From assembly GCA_023416335.1 (NCBI GenBank), contig JAEZHY010000057.1:1-22953 (forward strand): a stretch of DNA of 22,953 nt. Direction: 5' to 3'. Shown piece after piece: positions 8,413 to 16,333 of the stretch. The DNA comes from Pseudomonadota bacterium. Lineage in GTDB: Bacteria; Desulfobacterota; Syntrophobacteria; Syntrophobacterales; Syntrophobacteraceae. Both the position numbers and the translations under genes were made by a program. The notes under the pieces are model-generated. The model did no database searches, had not been told where the DNA came from, and was given only the letters and a program-made list of their open reading frames with translations. Position 1 is the stretch's first letter; each line of letters opens with the position of its first letter.

Positions 8413-9999
8413 ATGACCGACGAACTCAAGATAATATTATTCCTATGCAACTGGAGCCCGCATGCAGCATTTCAGACGCTGCAGGACACCTGCGCTCCGC
8501 TGCCCCGCGAGATCCATATGGTTCGGATCCCGTGCAGCGGGCGGATAACCAAGTCGCTTTTATTCAAAGCATTCGAAACCGGCGCCGATGGAGTGGCCCT
8601 TGTGGGCTGCGAACCCGGAACGTGCCGCTACGGGACCGGAACAGGTGTCGCAGAAAGAAACGTTGCAGATACACGGGGTATTCTCAAGCTCCTTGGAATC
8701 GGCGAAGAGCGGTTGAGTTTTGCGGCCTTCTATCCAGATCAATCCGGTCCGCTGCTGGATTTCCTGACAGAGTTTCGCAACAGGATCGCAGCCTTCGGCA
8801 AAACACCGGTTCAGCAGGCCTCCCGGAAGAAAAGCGTCCCTCTCTCAAAGGAATTGGCCGCTTCCATCATGTCGGCCCACAATATCTATGCGTGCCAGGA
8901 CTGCGGAAAATGCTCGTCGGCATGCCCCGTCGCTCTGGCTGGGAAGTCGTTCTCCCCGAGGGCAATCGCAAACGCCATTGTCGCTGGCGAACTCGAATCC
9001 CAGCCGATCCGCGAAGGCGTATGGTCCTGTCTCACCTGCGGCCTCTGCTACGATCGCTGTCCTTCCGCGGTCAGCTTCCCCGATTTCATCAAAGAAATGC
9101 GCAACGCGCAGATTAGTTCAGGGAATTCCCGCTTCGAAGCACACGAAGGTTTTTTCCATGCCCTGATGCGCACCATGACTTCTCCAGACCTGCCGGTCAG
9201 GCACTGGGGCTGGCTCCCTTCCGGCATCAAGACCGACCGGGATAGCAAGATGCTCTTCTTTGGCGGTTGCGCGCCCTACTTCGACACCTTCTTTAAGAAC
9301 CACCTGGGGATCCATACTTCCGACATCCTCACCGATGCACTCAGACTCTTGAACTTTTTCGATATTTACCCGGCCCTTCTCGAAAACGAGCGCTGCTGCG
9401 GCCATGACCTTCTCTGGTCCGGCGATCGTGACAATTTCGTAAAACTTGCCCGCCTCAATGTCGAACTCATATCCGACATGGGAATCGAGGAAGTCGTTAC
9501 CGCATGCCCCGAATGCTACAGGGCGCTGTCCCGCGACTACCCCGCCAACGGCATTGAGACCGGGTTCAAGGTTACCCACCTCTTCGAACTGGCCGAGCAG
9601 GAAATCAGCAAGGGCGCAATCGGCTTCGAAAAACTGAACAGGAAGATAACTTTCCAGGATCCGTGCAGACTGAGCCGCTTCGAGGGTGGACCGGAACTGC
9701 CGAGAAACCTCCTCAACCGGTTGAAAGTACGTTCCTTCAAGGAAATGCGTGACCGAGGGCCGTCTTCCCTTTGCTGCGGCAATTGCGCCTGGACCGGATG
9801 CGACAGCTATTCCAAAGCCATGCAGGTGCAGAGACTCAAACAGGCAAAAGAAACAGGAAGCGATCTGCTCGTCACCGCCTGCCCGAAATGCCAGATCCAT
9901 CTGCGATGCGCAATGGAGGACCCTTTCCGGGGCGATGAAATCCAAATGGAAATGCTCGACTTGACCTCTATTCTGGCCAAGACGATTCAGTGGGAATAA
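8413..9999 (+). CDS. MvhD-HdrC-HdrB triple fusion (heterodisulfide reductase-like)
   Basis: The 528 residues join three families. Residues 1-130 are a MvhD/FlpD-type domain (FLCNW, PCSGR, GCEPGTCRYG). Residues 150-235 are HdrC-like with two cluster motifs, C161/C164/C167/C171 and C206/C209/C212/C216. Residues 280-500 are HdrB-like with two complete CCG motifs: C286, CC328-329, C365/C368, and C418, CC454-455, C490/C493. In methanogen HdrB these motifs hold the paired noncubane [4Fe-4S] clusters that reduce a disulfide. All ligands appear present, so a catalytic disulfide or thiol site is likely; the substrate is unknown. The MvhD part has Ser15 where the usual CNWC motif has its second Cys. 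The ribosome site before the ATG is weak. It lies 52 bases after the GltD-like gene and 25 bases before hdrA. Confidence 0.88.
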   Translation: MTDELKIILFLCNWSPHAAFQTLQDTCAPLPREIHMVRIPCSGRITKSLLFKAFETGADGVALVGCEPGTCRYGTGTGVAERNVADTRGILKLLGIGEERLSFAAFYPDQSGPLLDFLTEFRNRIAAFGKTPVQQASRKKSVPLSKELAASIMSAHNIYACQDCGKCSSACPVALAGKSFSPRAIANAIVAGELESQPIREGVWSCLTCGLCYDRCPSAVSFPDFIKEMRNAQISSGNSRFEAHEGFFHALMRTMTSPDLPVRHWGWLPSGIKTDRDSKMLFFGGCAPYFDTFFKNHLGIHTSDILTDALRLLNFFDIYPALLENERCCGHDLLWSGDRDNFVKLARLNVELISDMGIEEVVTACPECYRALSRDYPANGIETGFKVTHLFELAEQEISKGAIGFEKLNRKITFQDPCRLSRFEGGPELPRNLLNRLKVRSFKEMRDRGPSSLCCGNCAWTGCDSYSKAMQVQRLKQAKETGSDLLVTACPKCQIHLRCAMEDPFRGDEIQMEMLDLTSILAKTIQWE

Positions 10000-10024
10000 T
10001 TTTGAGACACCTGGGGTTCTGTAA

Positions 10025-12448
10025 ATGAAAAAACCGTCCATGCAGGGGGACAATCCCCGAATCGGCGTTTATGTCTGCCATTGCGGGCTGAATATCGCCA
10101 GGACCGTTGACTGCAAGCGGGTCGCTTCGCAAAGCGCCGGACTCGGTAACGTCGTCATAGCCCGCGACGTCCCGTACGCCTGCTCGGAACCGGGCCAGCA
10201 AAGCATTAAAGAAGATATAGCCGAACATGGCTTAGACCGGGTAGTAGTCGCTTCCTGCTCGCCGCGCCTCCACGAACCGACTTTCCGGCAGATGCTTCAA
10301 AGCGCCGGATTGAATCCGTACCTGCTTGAAATGGCCAACCTGCGCGAACATTGCAGCTGGGTTCACATGAACGAACCGGAAGCTGCGACGAAAAAGGCTT
10401 TCGATCTCGTGAAGATGGCTGTGGTGCACGCCGGAAGGCTGGAACCCCTCGAAGCACAAACAATACCGGTCACAAAGAGGACGATGGTTATCGGCGGCGG
10501 AATCGCCGGCATCCAAACGGCACTCGATCTTGCCGACAACGGCTACGACGTCGTACTCGTCGAAAAGAAGCCGTCCATCGGCGGCCAGATGGCTCGACTG
10601 GATAAGACGTTTCCAACGCTGGACTGCTCCATCTGAATTCTCGGTCCCAAAATGACCGATGCCGGTCGGCATCCACGAATCAAAGTCTTCACCCTGAGCG
10701 AAGTAATCGACGTCAAAGGCTACGTCGGGAACTTCGATGTCAAGATTCTCAAGAAAGCTCGCTACGTATCCGAAAAGGACTGCACCGCGTGCGGTGAGTG
10801 CGCCCGGGTATGCCCGGTGGTGCGCCCGGATGAATTCAACTCCGGCCTCTCATCGAGAAAGGCGATCTATTCTCCTTTCCCTCAGGCTGTTCCTTCCGCA
10901 TACGTCATCAACATCAACGAATGCCTCGGGCACAATCCTGTCGTGTGCGCCAAATGCTCGGAGGTGTGCGAGAAGAAGTGCATCAACTTCCATATGTCGG
11001 ACGAGGAGGTGGTTGAGAAGGTCGGAAGCATTGTCGTCGCTACGGGCCTCGAACCTTACGATCCCACCGAACTGGACGAATACGGTTATACCAGGTATGA
11101 AAACGTTCTTAGCAGCACGGAATTCGAGCGACTCATCAGCGCAGGGGGCCCGACTAAGGGCGAACTGGTCCGGCCTGCCGATCGGAACATCCCCAAATCC
11201 ATCGGCTTCGTTCAGTGTGTCGGATCGCGGTCCGCCAGGAAGGGCGCGTCCTACTGCTCCAACATCTGCTGCATGAACACGATCAAGAGCACGCTGGTGT
11301 TGAAGGAACACTATCCGGACATCGAGATCAAGGTCTTCTACATCGACATCCGTGCTTTCGGAAAAGGATTTGAAGACCTCTACAAGAAGAGCCGCAGCCT
11401 GGGAGTCCAGTTTATTCGCGGCCTGCCCGGAACCGTGATCGAAAACGACAGCCGCGGGTTACGCGTCGCCGTCGAGAATACGGCTTCGGGAAAGATCGCC
11501 TTCCATGATCTTGACATGCTTGTCCTGGCCGTGGGCGTGAAGCCCTCCAAGACCACAAAGAAGCTCCAGGAAATGCTCGGGCTTCAGCTCACCTCGGATG
11601 GTTTCTTCCTGGAAGCCCATCCCAAGCTCCAGCCGGTCGATGCCGCGACCAAGGGTGTCTTCTTCGCGGGATGCGCCGAAGGTCCTAAAGATATAAAAGA
11701 TTCCGTTACGCAGGGATCGGCTGCCGCAGCGCGTGCTATACGACTGCTGCACGACGGAGAGATCCTGTCGGAACCCGTTACGGCTGAAGTCGTAACGGGG
11801 CAGTGCAAGATATGCGGAAAATGCGCTGAGGTGTGTCCCTACGGGGCAATTTCCGTCGATGTCAAGCGCAAGGTGCCGGCTTCGGTAAACCCGGCGGCAT
11901 GTTCCGGGTGTGGGACCTGCGCCGCGGAATGCCCATTCGATTCCATTGTGATGAACCACTTCACGGACGAGCAACTCCTCGGGCAGGTCGGCACGATGCT
12001 CTCAGAGGAACCGGAATCGAAGATTCTGGCCTTTGCCTGCAACTGGTGCTCGTATGCCGGAGCCGACTACGCCGGAGTGTCCCGCCTCCAGTACCCTCCC
12101 AACGTAAGGCTCATTCGGACCATGTGTTCCGGCCGCGTGGACGAATCATTCATATGGGACGGCTTTGCGAAAGGGGCGCCCATCGTCCTTGTCAGCGGCT
12201 GCCATATCGGAGACTGCCATTACATCAATGCAAACCAGTGGACCGTCAAGCGCGTCGAGAAGGTCCGCAAAAAAATGGCCAAACTCGGAATTCGCCCGGA
12301 GAGGCTCCAGCTTGAGTGGATCAGCGCCGCGGAGGGTGTCCGGTTTGCAAAGGTGATGGAGGACATGGAGGAATTGAGACGCCAGGTGACGCGCGCAGAG
12401 ATTGCGGAGACGGTTAAAGCTTTGAAAGAAAAGGCGGAAAAGAAATAG
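10025..12448 (+). CDS. hdrA: HdrA-MvhD fusion, selenoprotein (in-frame UGA = Sec204)
   Basis: Two same-frame open stretches, 203 and 598 codons, are split only by TGA at 10634-10636. The junction reads TLDCSI-U-ILGPKM, and HdrA proteins carry Cys or selenocysteine at exactly this position, so the gene is annotated as one 807-residue selenoprotein. Domains: an N-terminal HdrA part (VYVCHC), FAD site [14 protein letters not shown] near 153, a cluster site at C253 ([11 protein letters not shown]), further Cys motifs (CAKCSEVC), 2x[4Fe-4S] from C594 ([22 protein letters not shown]), and an MvhD domain from about 667 ([24 protein letters not shown]). Known HdrA proteins carry the bifurcating FAD. 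Here it would link ferredoxin from Kor to the HdrB-type site of the preceding gene. A conventional call would split it and start the second half falsely at 10652. Confidence 0.9.
10634..10680 (+). promoter_or_regulatory. UGA recoding site with candidate bacterial SECIS hairpin
   Basis: Downstream of the UGA codon (10634-10636) is a perfect 6-bp stem, GATGCC (10658-10663) with GGCATC (10668-10673), closing the tetraloop GGTC. The loop starts 27 bases after the UGA, within the range of 16-37 bases described for bacterial SECIS elements, and has G in its first two positions as SelB requires. ATTC right after the UGA can pair with GAAT at 10677-10680 to close a lower stem. A competing CGGTC/GACCG hairpin exists at 10642-10658. 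The sequence pairing is visible; SelB binding is inferred. Confidence 0.65.
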
Positions 12449-12604
12449 TCCGATTCCCGTTTATCCTGATTCAGACAGAGCTTCAGAGATGTGTCAGGCG
12501 AAGGCGCGAAGAGACGAGGCTGGACTCTGCGTGTCATTCGAAGCTACCGCGGGGATTTGGGCAACAGCCCCGCCACTCGTGGGACCTCGCCACCGTGAGC
12601 CGAC

Positions 12605-12976
12605 TTACCCCGGATTCAACAGTCTGAGGGCTAGATCCGCAACATCCCACATCGAAAACGGCCGGCGCAAAACTGCGGCCCATTTGTGCCGATCTCGCAG
12701 CCCTCGATTCTCATAAACCCCGGTTAAAAGCACGACCGGAGCCTCCCACCGGAAAAGTTCGTCAATCTCCTCATCGTCGAACGTGAGGTTCTTTATTTCG
12801 AGGACGATCAGGGCGGGCCTTTCCACTACTTCGCGGTAAATGCCGATTACGGCATGTGCAATGCTTACAAACCCGTCCACTTCGCAGCCGTGCTCCATCA
12901 GCAGGGCGCGAATCCCCGCCCGCTCCCAGTGGTTGTTGTCGATGAGCCAGATAAGAGGCGGTTTTGCTTCAGTCAT
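12605..12976 (-). CDS. Degenerate response-regulator receiver-like protein
   Basis: The 123 residues fit a single CheY-like receiver fold with no output domain. Strand 1 ends in LIDNN (D13, N14), where a classical receiver has two acids. Strand 3 reads ALIVLEI, placing Glu60 where the phospho-accepting Asp is expected. LLTG carries the conserved Thr85, and VLRRPF has Arg where the Lys before Pro normally sits. The protein is therefore unlikely to be phosphorylated normally, and Glu60 may mimic the phosphorylated state. It lies downstream of the Lon-like gene but behind that gene's terminator, so it is probably transcribed separately. A GGTGAG site precedes the ATG. It converges on hdrA, whose stop lies 157 bases away; that gap holds no recognisable feature. 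The fold assignment is by motif pattern only. Confidence 0.7.
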   Translation of the reverse strand: MTEAKPPLIWLIDNNHWERAGIRALLMEHGCEVDGFVSIAHAVIGIYREVVERPALIVLEIKNLTFDDEEIDELFRWEAPVVLLTGVYENRGLRDRHKWAAVLRRPFSMWDVADLALRLLNPG

Positions 12977-13087
12977 CTACTCACCATTACGAACATTACG
13001 AGGCACGCCCACCTCTCGATGGGTAAGCCGGAACTCGGCAACCAGCGCAGGGGAATTCATCTCGAAATCCCGGAAGAAAACCCCATT

Positions 13088-13116
13088 AAAAAGGGCGAGG
13101 GATTTCTCCCCCACCC
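13088..13116 (-). terminator. Rho-independent terminator of the Lon-like gene
   Basis: On the minus strand GGGTGGGGGA pairs with TCCCTCGCCC over ten positions (two G-U wobbles) around a GAAA tetraloop, followed directly by TTTTTAA. The hairpin begins 25 bases after the Lon-like stop codon. It separates the downstream receiver-like gene from this transcription unit. Confidence 0.85.
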
Positions 13117-13140
13117 TGACAGTTCAACAACGACCGTCGT

Positions 13141-15618
13141 TTACTGCCCACAATGCGGACAGCCCGGTCCTTCGTCCTCTTCGGATTTCCTGCCTTCTTC
13201 AGTATCCTTGCCGAATTTGCGAACGATTTCCGAAATCTCGCGCAGCCTGTCGTCCACTTTCCTGTAGACGGTCCCTTCGGGATACGTCCCATCGGGCTGC
13301 AGTTCCCCGGCTTCCATTCCGGTAAGGATCTTGATCCCCTCGGCAACCGAGGTTACGGGCCAGATATGGAACTTGCCTTCCTCGACCGCTTCCACCACTT
13401 CCTGGTCGAGCATCAGGTTCCGAATGTTCTTGTCGGGAATCATGACGCCCTGGTCTCCGGTCAGGCCCTTTGCTTTGCAGATATCGAAAAAGCCCTTTAT
13501 CTTGTGGTTGACGCCGCCTATAGGCTGGATCTCGCCCTTCTGGCTGACGGACCCGGTTACCGCAATTCCCTGCTTGATCGGGACTTCGCCGATCGCACTC
13601 ACGAGGACATAGAATTCCGTACTCGAAGCGCTGTCGCCGTCGATCATTCCGTAACTTTGCTCGAAGCAGAGCGAGGCGGTAAAGGAGATCGGCTTGTTAT
13701 GGGCAAACCGCTCACGGAAAAGGCTGCTGAGAATCATAAGCCCCTTGGTGTGTGTACTGCCGCTCATTTTCGATTCGCGGTCGATGGAAACCGTCCCTTC
13801 GCGCCCGACCGACACCGCTGCGGTGATGCGGTTCGGCCGCCCGAAGACGTGGTCGCCGGTCATCAGAACGGCGAGACCGTTGACCTGCCCAACTTTCTGG
13901 CCCTCGGTCTCCACCCAGATGATGTCTTTTTCGATGATTTCCTTGACCCGCTCCTCGATCAGGTTGGAGCGGTATTTCCGCTTCTCGATCGCCTCGGTGA
14001 CATGCTGCCTCTGCACCATTTCAGCGCCGCCCACACCGGCAAAATAGTTCGCTTCCCGAAGCAGGTCCGCGATTGTCCCAAGTTCCAGGGTCAACTTGTC
14101 CCGGTCTTCCGTGAGTTCTACGCTGTACTCCAGGACCCTCGCGACACCCGACTTGTCCAGGTGCTTGAGATTGTTGTCCTTGCAGTAGCGGGAAATCATC
14201 CTGGCGCATTCGAGCACCCTGTCGGGTTTCCTGTCCATCTGGTCGCTCATGTGGGCCTTGACTTTGAAAAGCTTCTGAAAGCGGTCGTCGAGGCTGTAGA
14301 GCAGTTGATAGATGTACGGGTCGCCCGTGAGCACGATCTTGACATCCAGGGGGATAGGCTCCGGCCTGATCGTGCGCGTACTGAAGATTCCGTAAAGCTC
14401 GCCCAGATCTTCGATCCTGATCTCTCCGTCGCGCAAAGCTCTTTTCAATGCCTCGTAAGAGATAAACCACTTCAGAAGATCGAGCGATTTCATGACCAGG
14501 TACCCGCCGTTTGCTTTGTGCAGCGAGCCGGGCTTTATCATCGTGTGATCGGTAAAGAGGGCACCGAACCAGGCCTGCCTCTCGATCGAACCGAAAAGGT
14601 TCGGGTACGCCGGATTGGATTCGATGATGACCGGAGCGCCCTCAGTCTCCGAATTGTCGATAAGTACGTTTACGTCGTACTTCCTGAGGTTGGCTTCCTT
14701 GGGCGGAACGGGGAAAGGAGCCGTAGGCTGTCCCGGCATCTGCTGGGCCGCCTCGGGTTTCTTTTTGAAATCGTCTATATTTTCGAGAATGTCTTCCTGG
14801 ACTTCCTTCAGGTATTCGAGGACCTGTTCGTCGTCCTTGTATTTTTCCTCATAGGAATCCATGAGCTGCCCGACCACAAAAAGGGCTATCTCATTGTCCA
14901 GCTTCGAATGCTTTTCCTTGAATTCGTTTTCGGCCTCACGGATCTTCTTGATCGTGTCCTTCATCTTTTCGTGAAGCTCGTCGCTTTTTGTGCGAAGGAA
15001 CTGACGCTCCTCTTCGCTCAAGTGGCGCAGGTCCTCCTGCGTCATCGGCTCCCCTTCCTTGTTGGCGGGGATTATGACCATTCCGACCTGAGAAAACTGA
15101 AGGATAAAGCCCTGCTCACGCGCTTCCTGTGAAAGTTCGTCGATGTATTCGCGTCTCAGCTTCTCGAAAGACTGATGCACCTCGCTCTCTTTGGCCCGGT
15201 AGTCATCGCTGTCGAAAACCTCGGGGATCTTGGCCTGGAGCGTATCGACGAATTCGTTCATGTCTTTCTTGAGTACTTTGCCGCGCCCGGCGGATACTTT
15301 CATGCATTTGGGCTTGTCCTGCTACTTGAAATTGAAGACATAGCACCAGTCCGGAGGAGTCGGCTCCTGCTTGGCCTGTTCCTCTATAAAGGTTCGCGCC
15401 GTATAGGTAAGGCCGGCCTTGGACGGTCCGGCAATGAAGATGTTGTATCCGGAGGTCTTCATTCCCATTCCGAACTTGATGGCGTCGATTGCCCGGTCCT
15501 GCCCTACTACCTTTTCTTCCATCCCTTCGAGCGCAGCGGTCGTATCGAGATTAACCAGTTCGTCCTCGAAATGAGCACGCAATTCGCTTGCGGGCAGTCC
15601 CTGAACTTGGTTAGCCAT
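13141..15618 (-). CDS. Lon-like AAA+ protease (AAA_32/LonC type), interrupted by an in-frame TAG
   Basis: The reading frame from 15618 to 13141 would encode 825 codons but contains one TAG at 15322-15324 (codon 99). Both sides are in the same frame and continue one conserved protein: YVFNFK before the stop, and QDKPK then the start of the 720-codon remainder after it. The C-terminal half has the Lon peptidase dyad: Ser663 in DGDSAS and Lys706 in GGVNHK, 43 residues apart as in known Lon enzymes. A coiled-coil-rich segment lies at about residues 195-290, and the protein ends in the Cys motif CPHCGQ. The Walker A-like site is GPSKAGLT, with Leu70 in place of the usual Lys. GGAGG before the ATG at 15618 supports the start. 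The TAG may be a real disruption, an error or a recoded codon. If disruptive, only the 720-residue part from 15303 could be made, without the N-terminal ATPase piece. Confidence 0.8.
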
Positions 15619-15686
15619 ACGCTCTGTTCCTCCATTTCAATATCGGTGAATGATGCTTGGCAAGTATCCGTATCGATCGAGTCGGG

Positions 15687-15974
15687 CTACTCTTCTTTAT
15701 CCTCTCGTTCCTCTTTGTCTTCATCAGGGATTTCTCCCTGGCCGGCAACTTCCAGTTTTGCCCGTTTCTTCTGGCTCGATGCTGCCGTCTGAAGAACGGT
15801 ACGGATTGCGTTTATCGTGTTCCCGTTCTTACCAATGATTTTGCCCAAATCCTCAGGTGATATTTTAAGTTCGATAAGTACCGTGTCATCCTCTTCACGC
15901 TCTTCGAGTTCGACTTTTTCGGGATGGTCGGCAAGAGATTTAATAAGATATTCAGCCAGATCTTTAAGTCCCAC
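15687..15974 (-). CDS. khpA: KhpA-type KH-domain RNA-binding protein
   Basis: The 95-residue protein matches the KhpA (YlqC) family: LKDLAEYLIKSLADHP at the N-terminus and the RNA-binding GxxG loop in GKIIGKNGNTI, followed by IRTVLQ. KhpA proteins are small single-KH RNA chaperones, usually about 76 residues. This one has an extra acidic C-terminal tail (DEDKEEREDKEE). The start is GTG at 15972-15974 with a strong GGAGG six bases upstream. It lies 22 bases after the thiamine-binding protein gene and 68 bases before the Lon-like gene on the same strand, not in the common location beside rpsP. Confidence 0.85.
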   Translation of the reverse strand: MGLKDLAEYLIKSLADHPEKVELEEREEDDTVLIELKISPEDLGKIIGKNGNTINAIRTVLQTAASSQKKRAKLEVAGQGEIPDEDKEEREDKEE

Positions 15975-15996
15975 AATATCCTCCGAAACTCATTTA

Positions 15997-16302
15997 CTAG
16001 TCCTGGTCCAATTTAGCCAGGACCGACTTAACCTTTTGTTCGGCACTGCCGGCTTTATCCCGGCGATCGTCTATCCTGATCTGCGTCAGGACGCGCTGCA
16101 CTCCGCTTTCAAAAAAACTTTCGTGCATTTGCCTGATGGTTGCCAAAATTTCGTCCAGATCTCCGGTTATGATAGTCCCCATTGCGGTGAGTTGATGCTC
16201 CAGAGAACTCTTTTTGAGGACCTTCAAAGCCTGCGCTACATAGGAACTCAGGCTCGTCTTTTCGACGCCTATCGGAACAATGCTGAGTTCTACGACTGCC
16301 AT
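15997..16302 (-). CDS. MTH1187/YqgV-family thiamine-binding protein
   Basis: The 101-residue product (MAVVELSIVPIG..., GTIITGDLDEIL, VLTQIRIDDR) fits the MTH1187 family (formerly DUF77), small ferredoxin-fold proteins of about 100 residues, some of which bind thiamine. The open frame extends to 16425, but that part overlaps the preceding gene. The ATG at 16302 has AGGAAAGG upstream and starts the conserved first strand, so it is chosen. It follows the TIM-barrel gene by 31 bases and precedes khpA by 22 bases, so the three are probably co-transcribed. Its cellular role in anaerobes is not settled. The gene ends in TAG. Confidence 0.8.
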   Translation of the reverse strand: MAVVELSIVPIGVEKTSLSSYVAQALKVLKKSSLEHQLTAMGTIITGDLDEILATIRQMHESFFESGVQRVLTQIRIDDRRDKAGSAEQKVKSVLAKLDQD

Positions 16303-16333
16303 CTCGACTATCCTTTCCTTTTGCAGGAAGATA

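Noticed and set aside
9118..10053. 311-codon antisense frame
   Set aside because: It is opposite the MvhD-HdrC-HdrB gene, whose Cys motifs are unambiguous; no features of its own.
10652..12448. Separate 598-residue protein starting at the ATG at 10652
   Set aside because: It begins in the middle of a conserved HdrA motif, has no ribosome site, and is in frame with the upstream 203 codons across a UGA.
12977..13060. 27-codon minus-strand frame ending in TAG directly before the receiver-like ATG
   Set aside because: The GGGA upstream is a weak ribosome site and the peptide is not recognised. It could be a leader peptide, but nothing beyond position supports it.
13153..15132. 659-codon open frame on the plus strand
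   Set aside because: It lies antisense to the Lon-like gene, shows no recognisable family or ribosome site, and has the repetitive hydrophobic/charged composition typical of a shadow frame. The minus-strand protein has clear Lon motifs.
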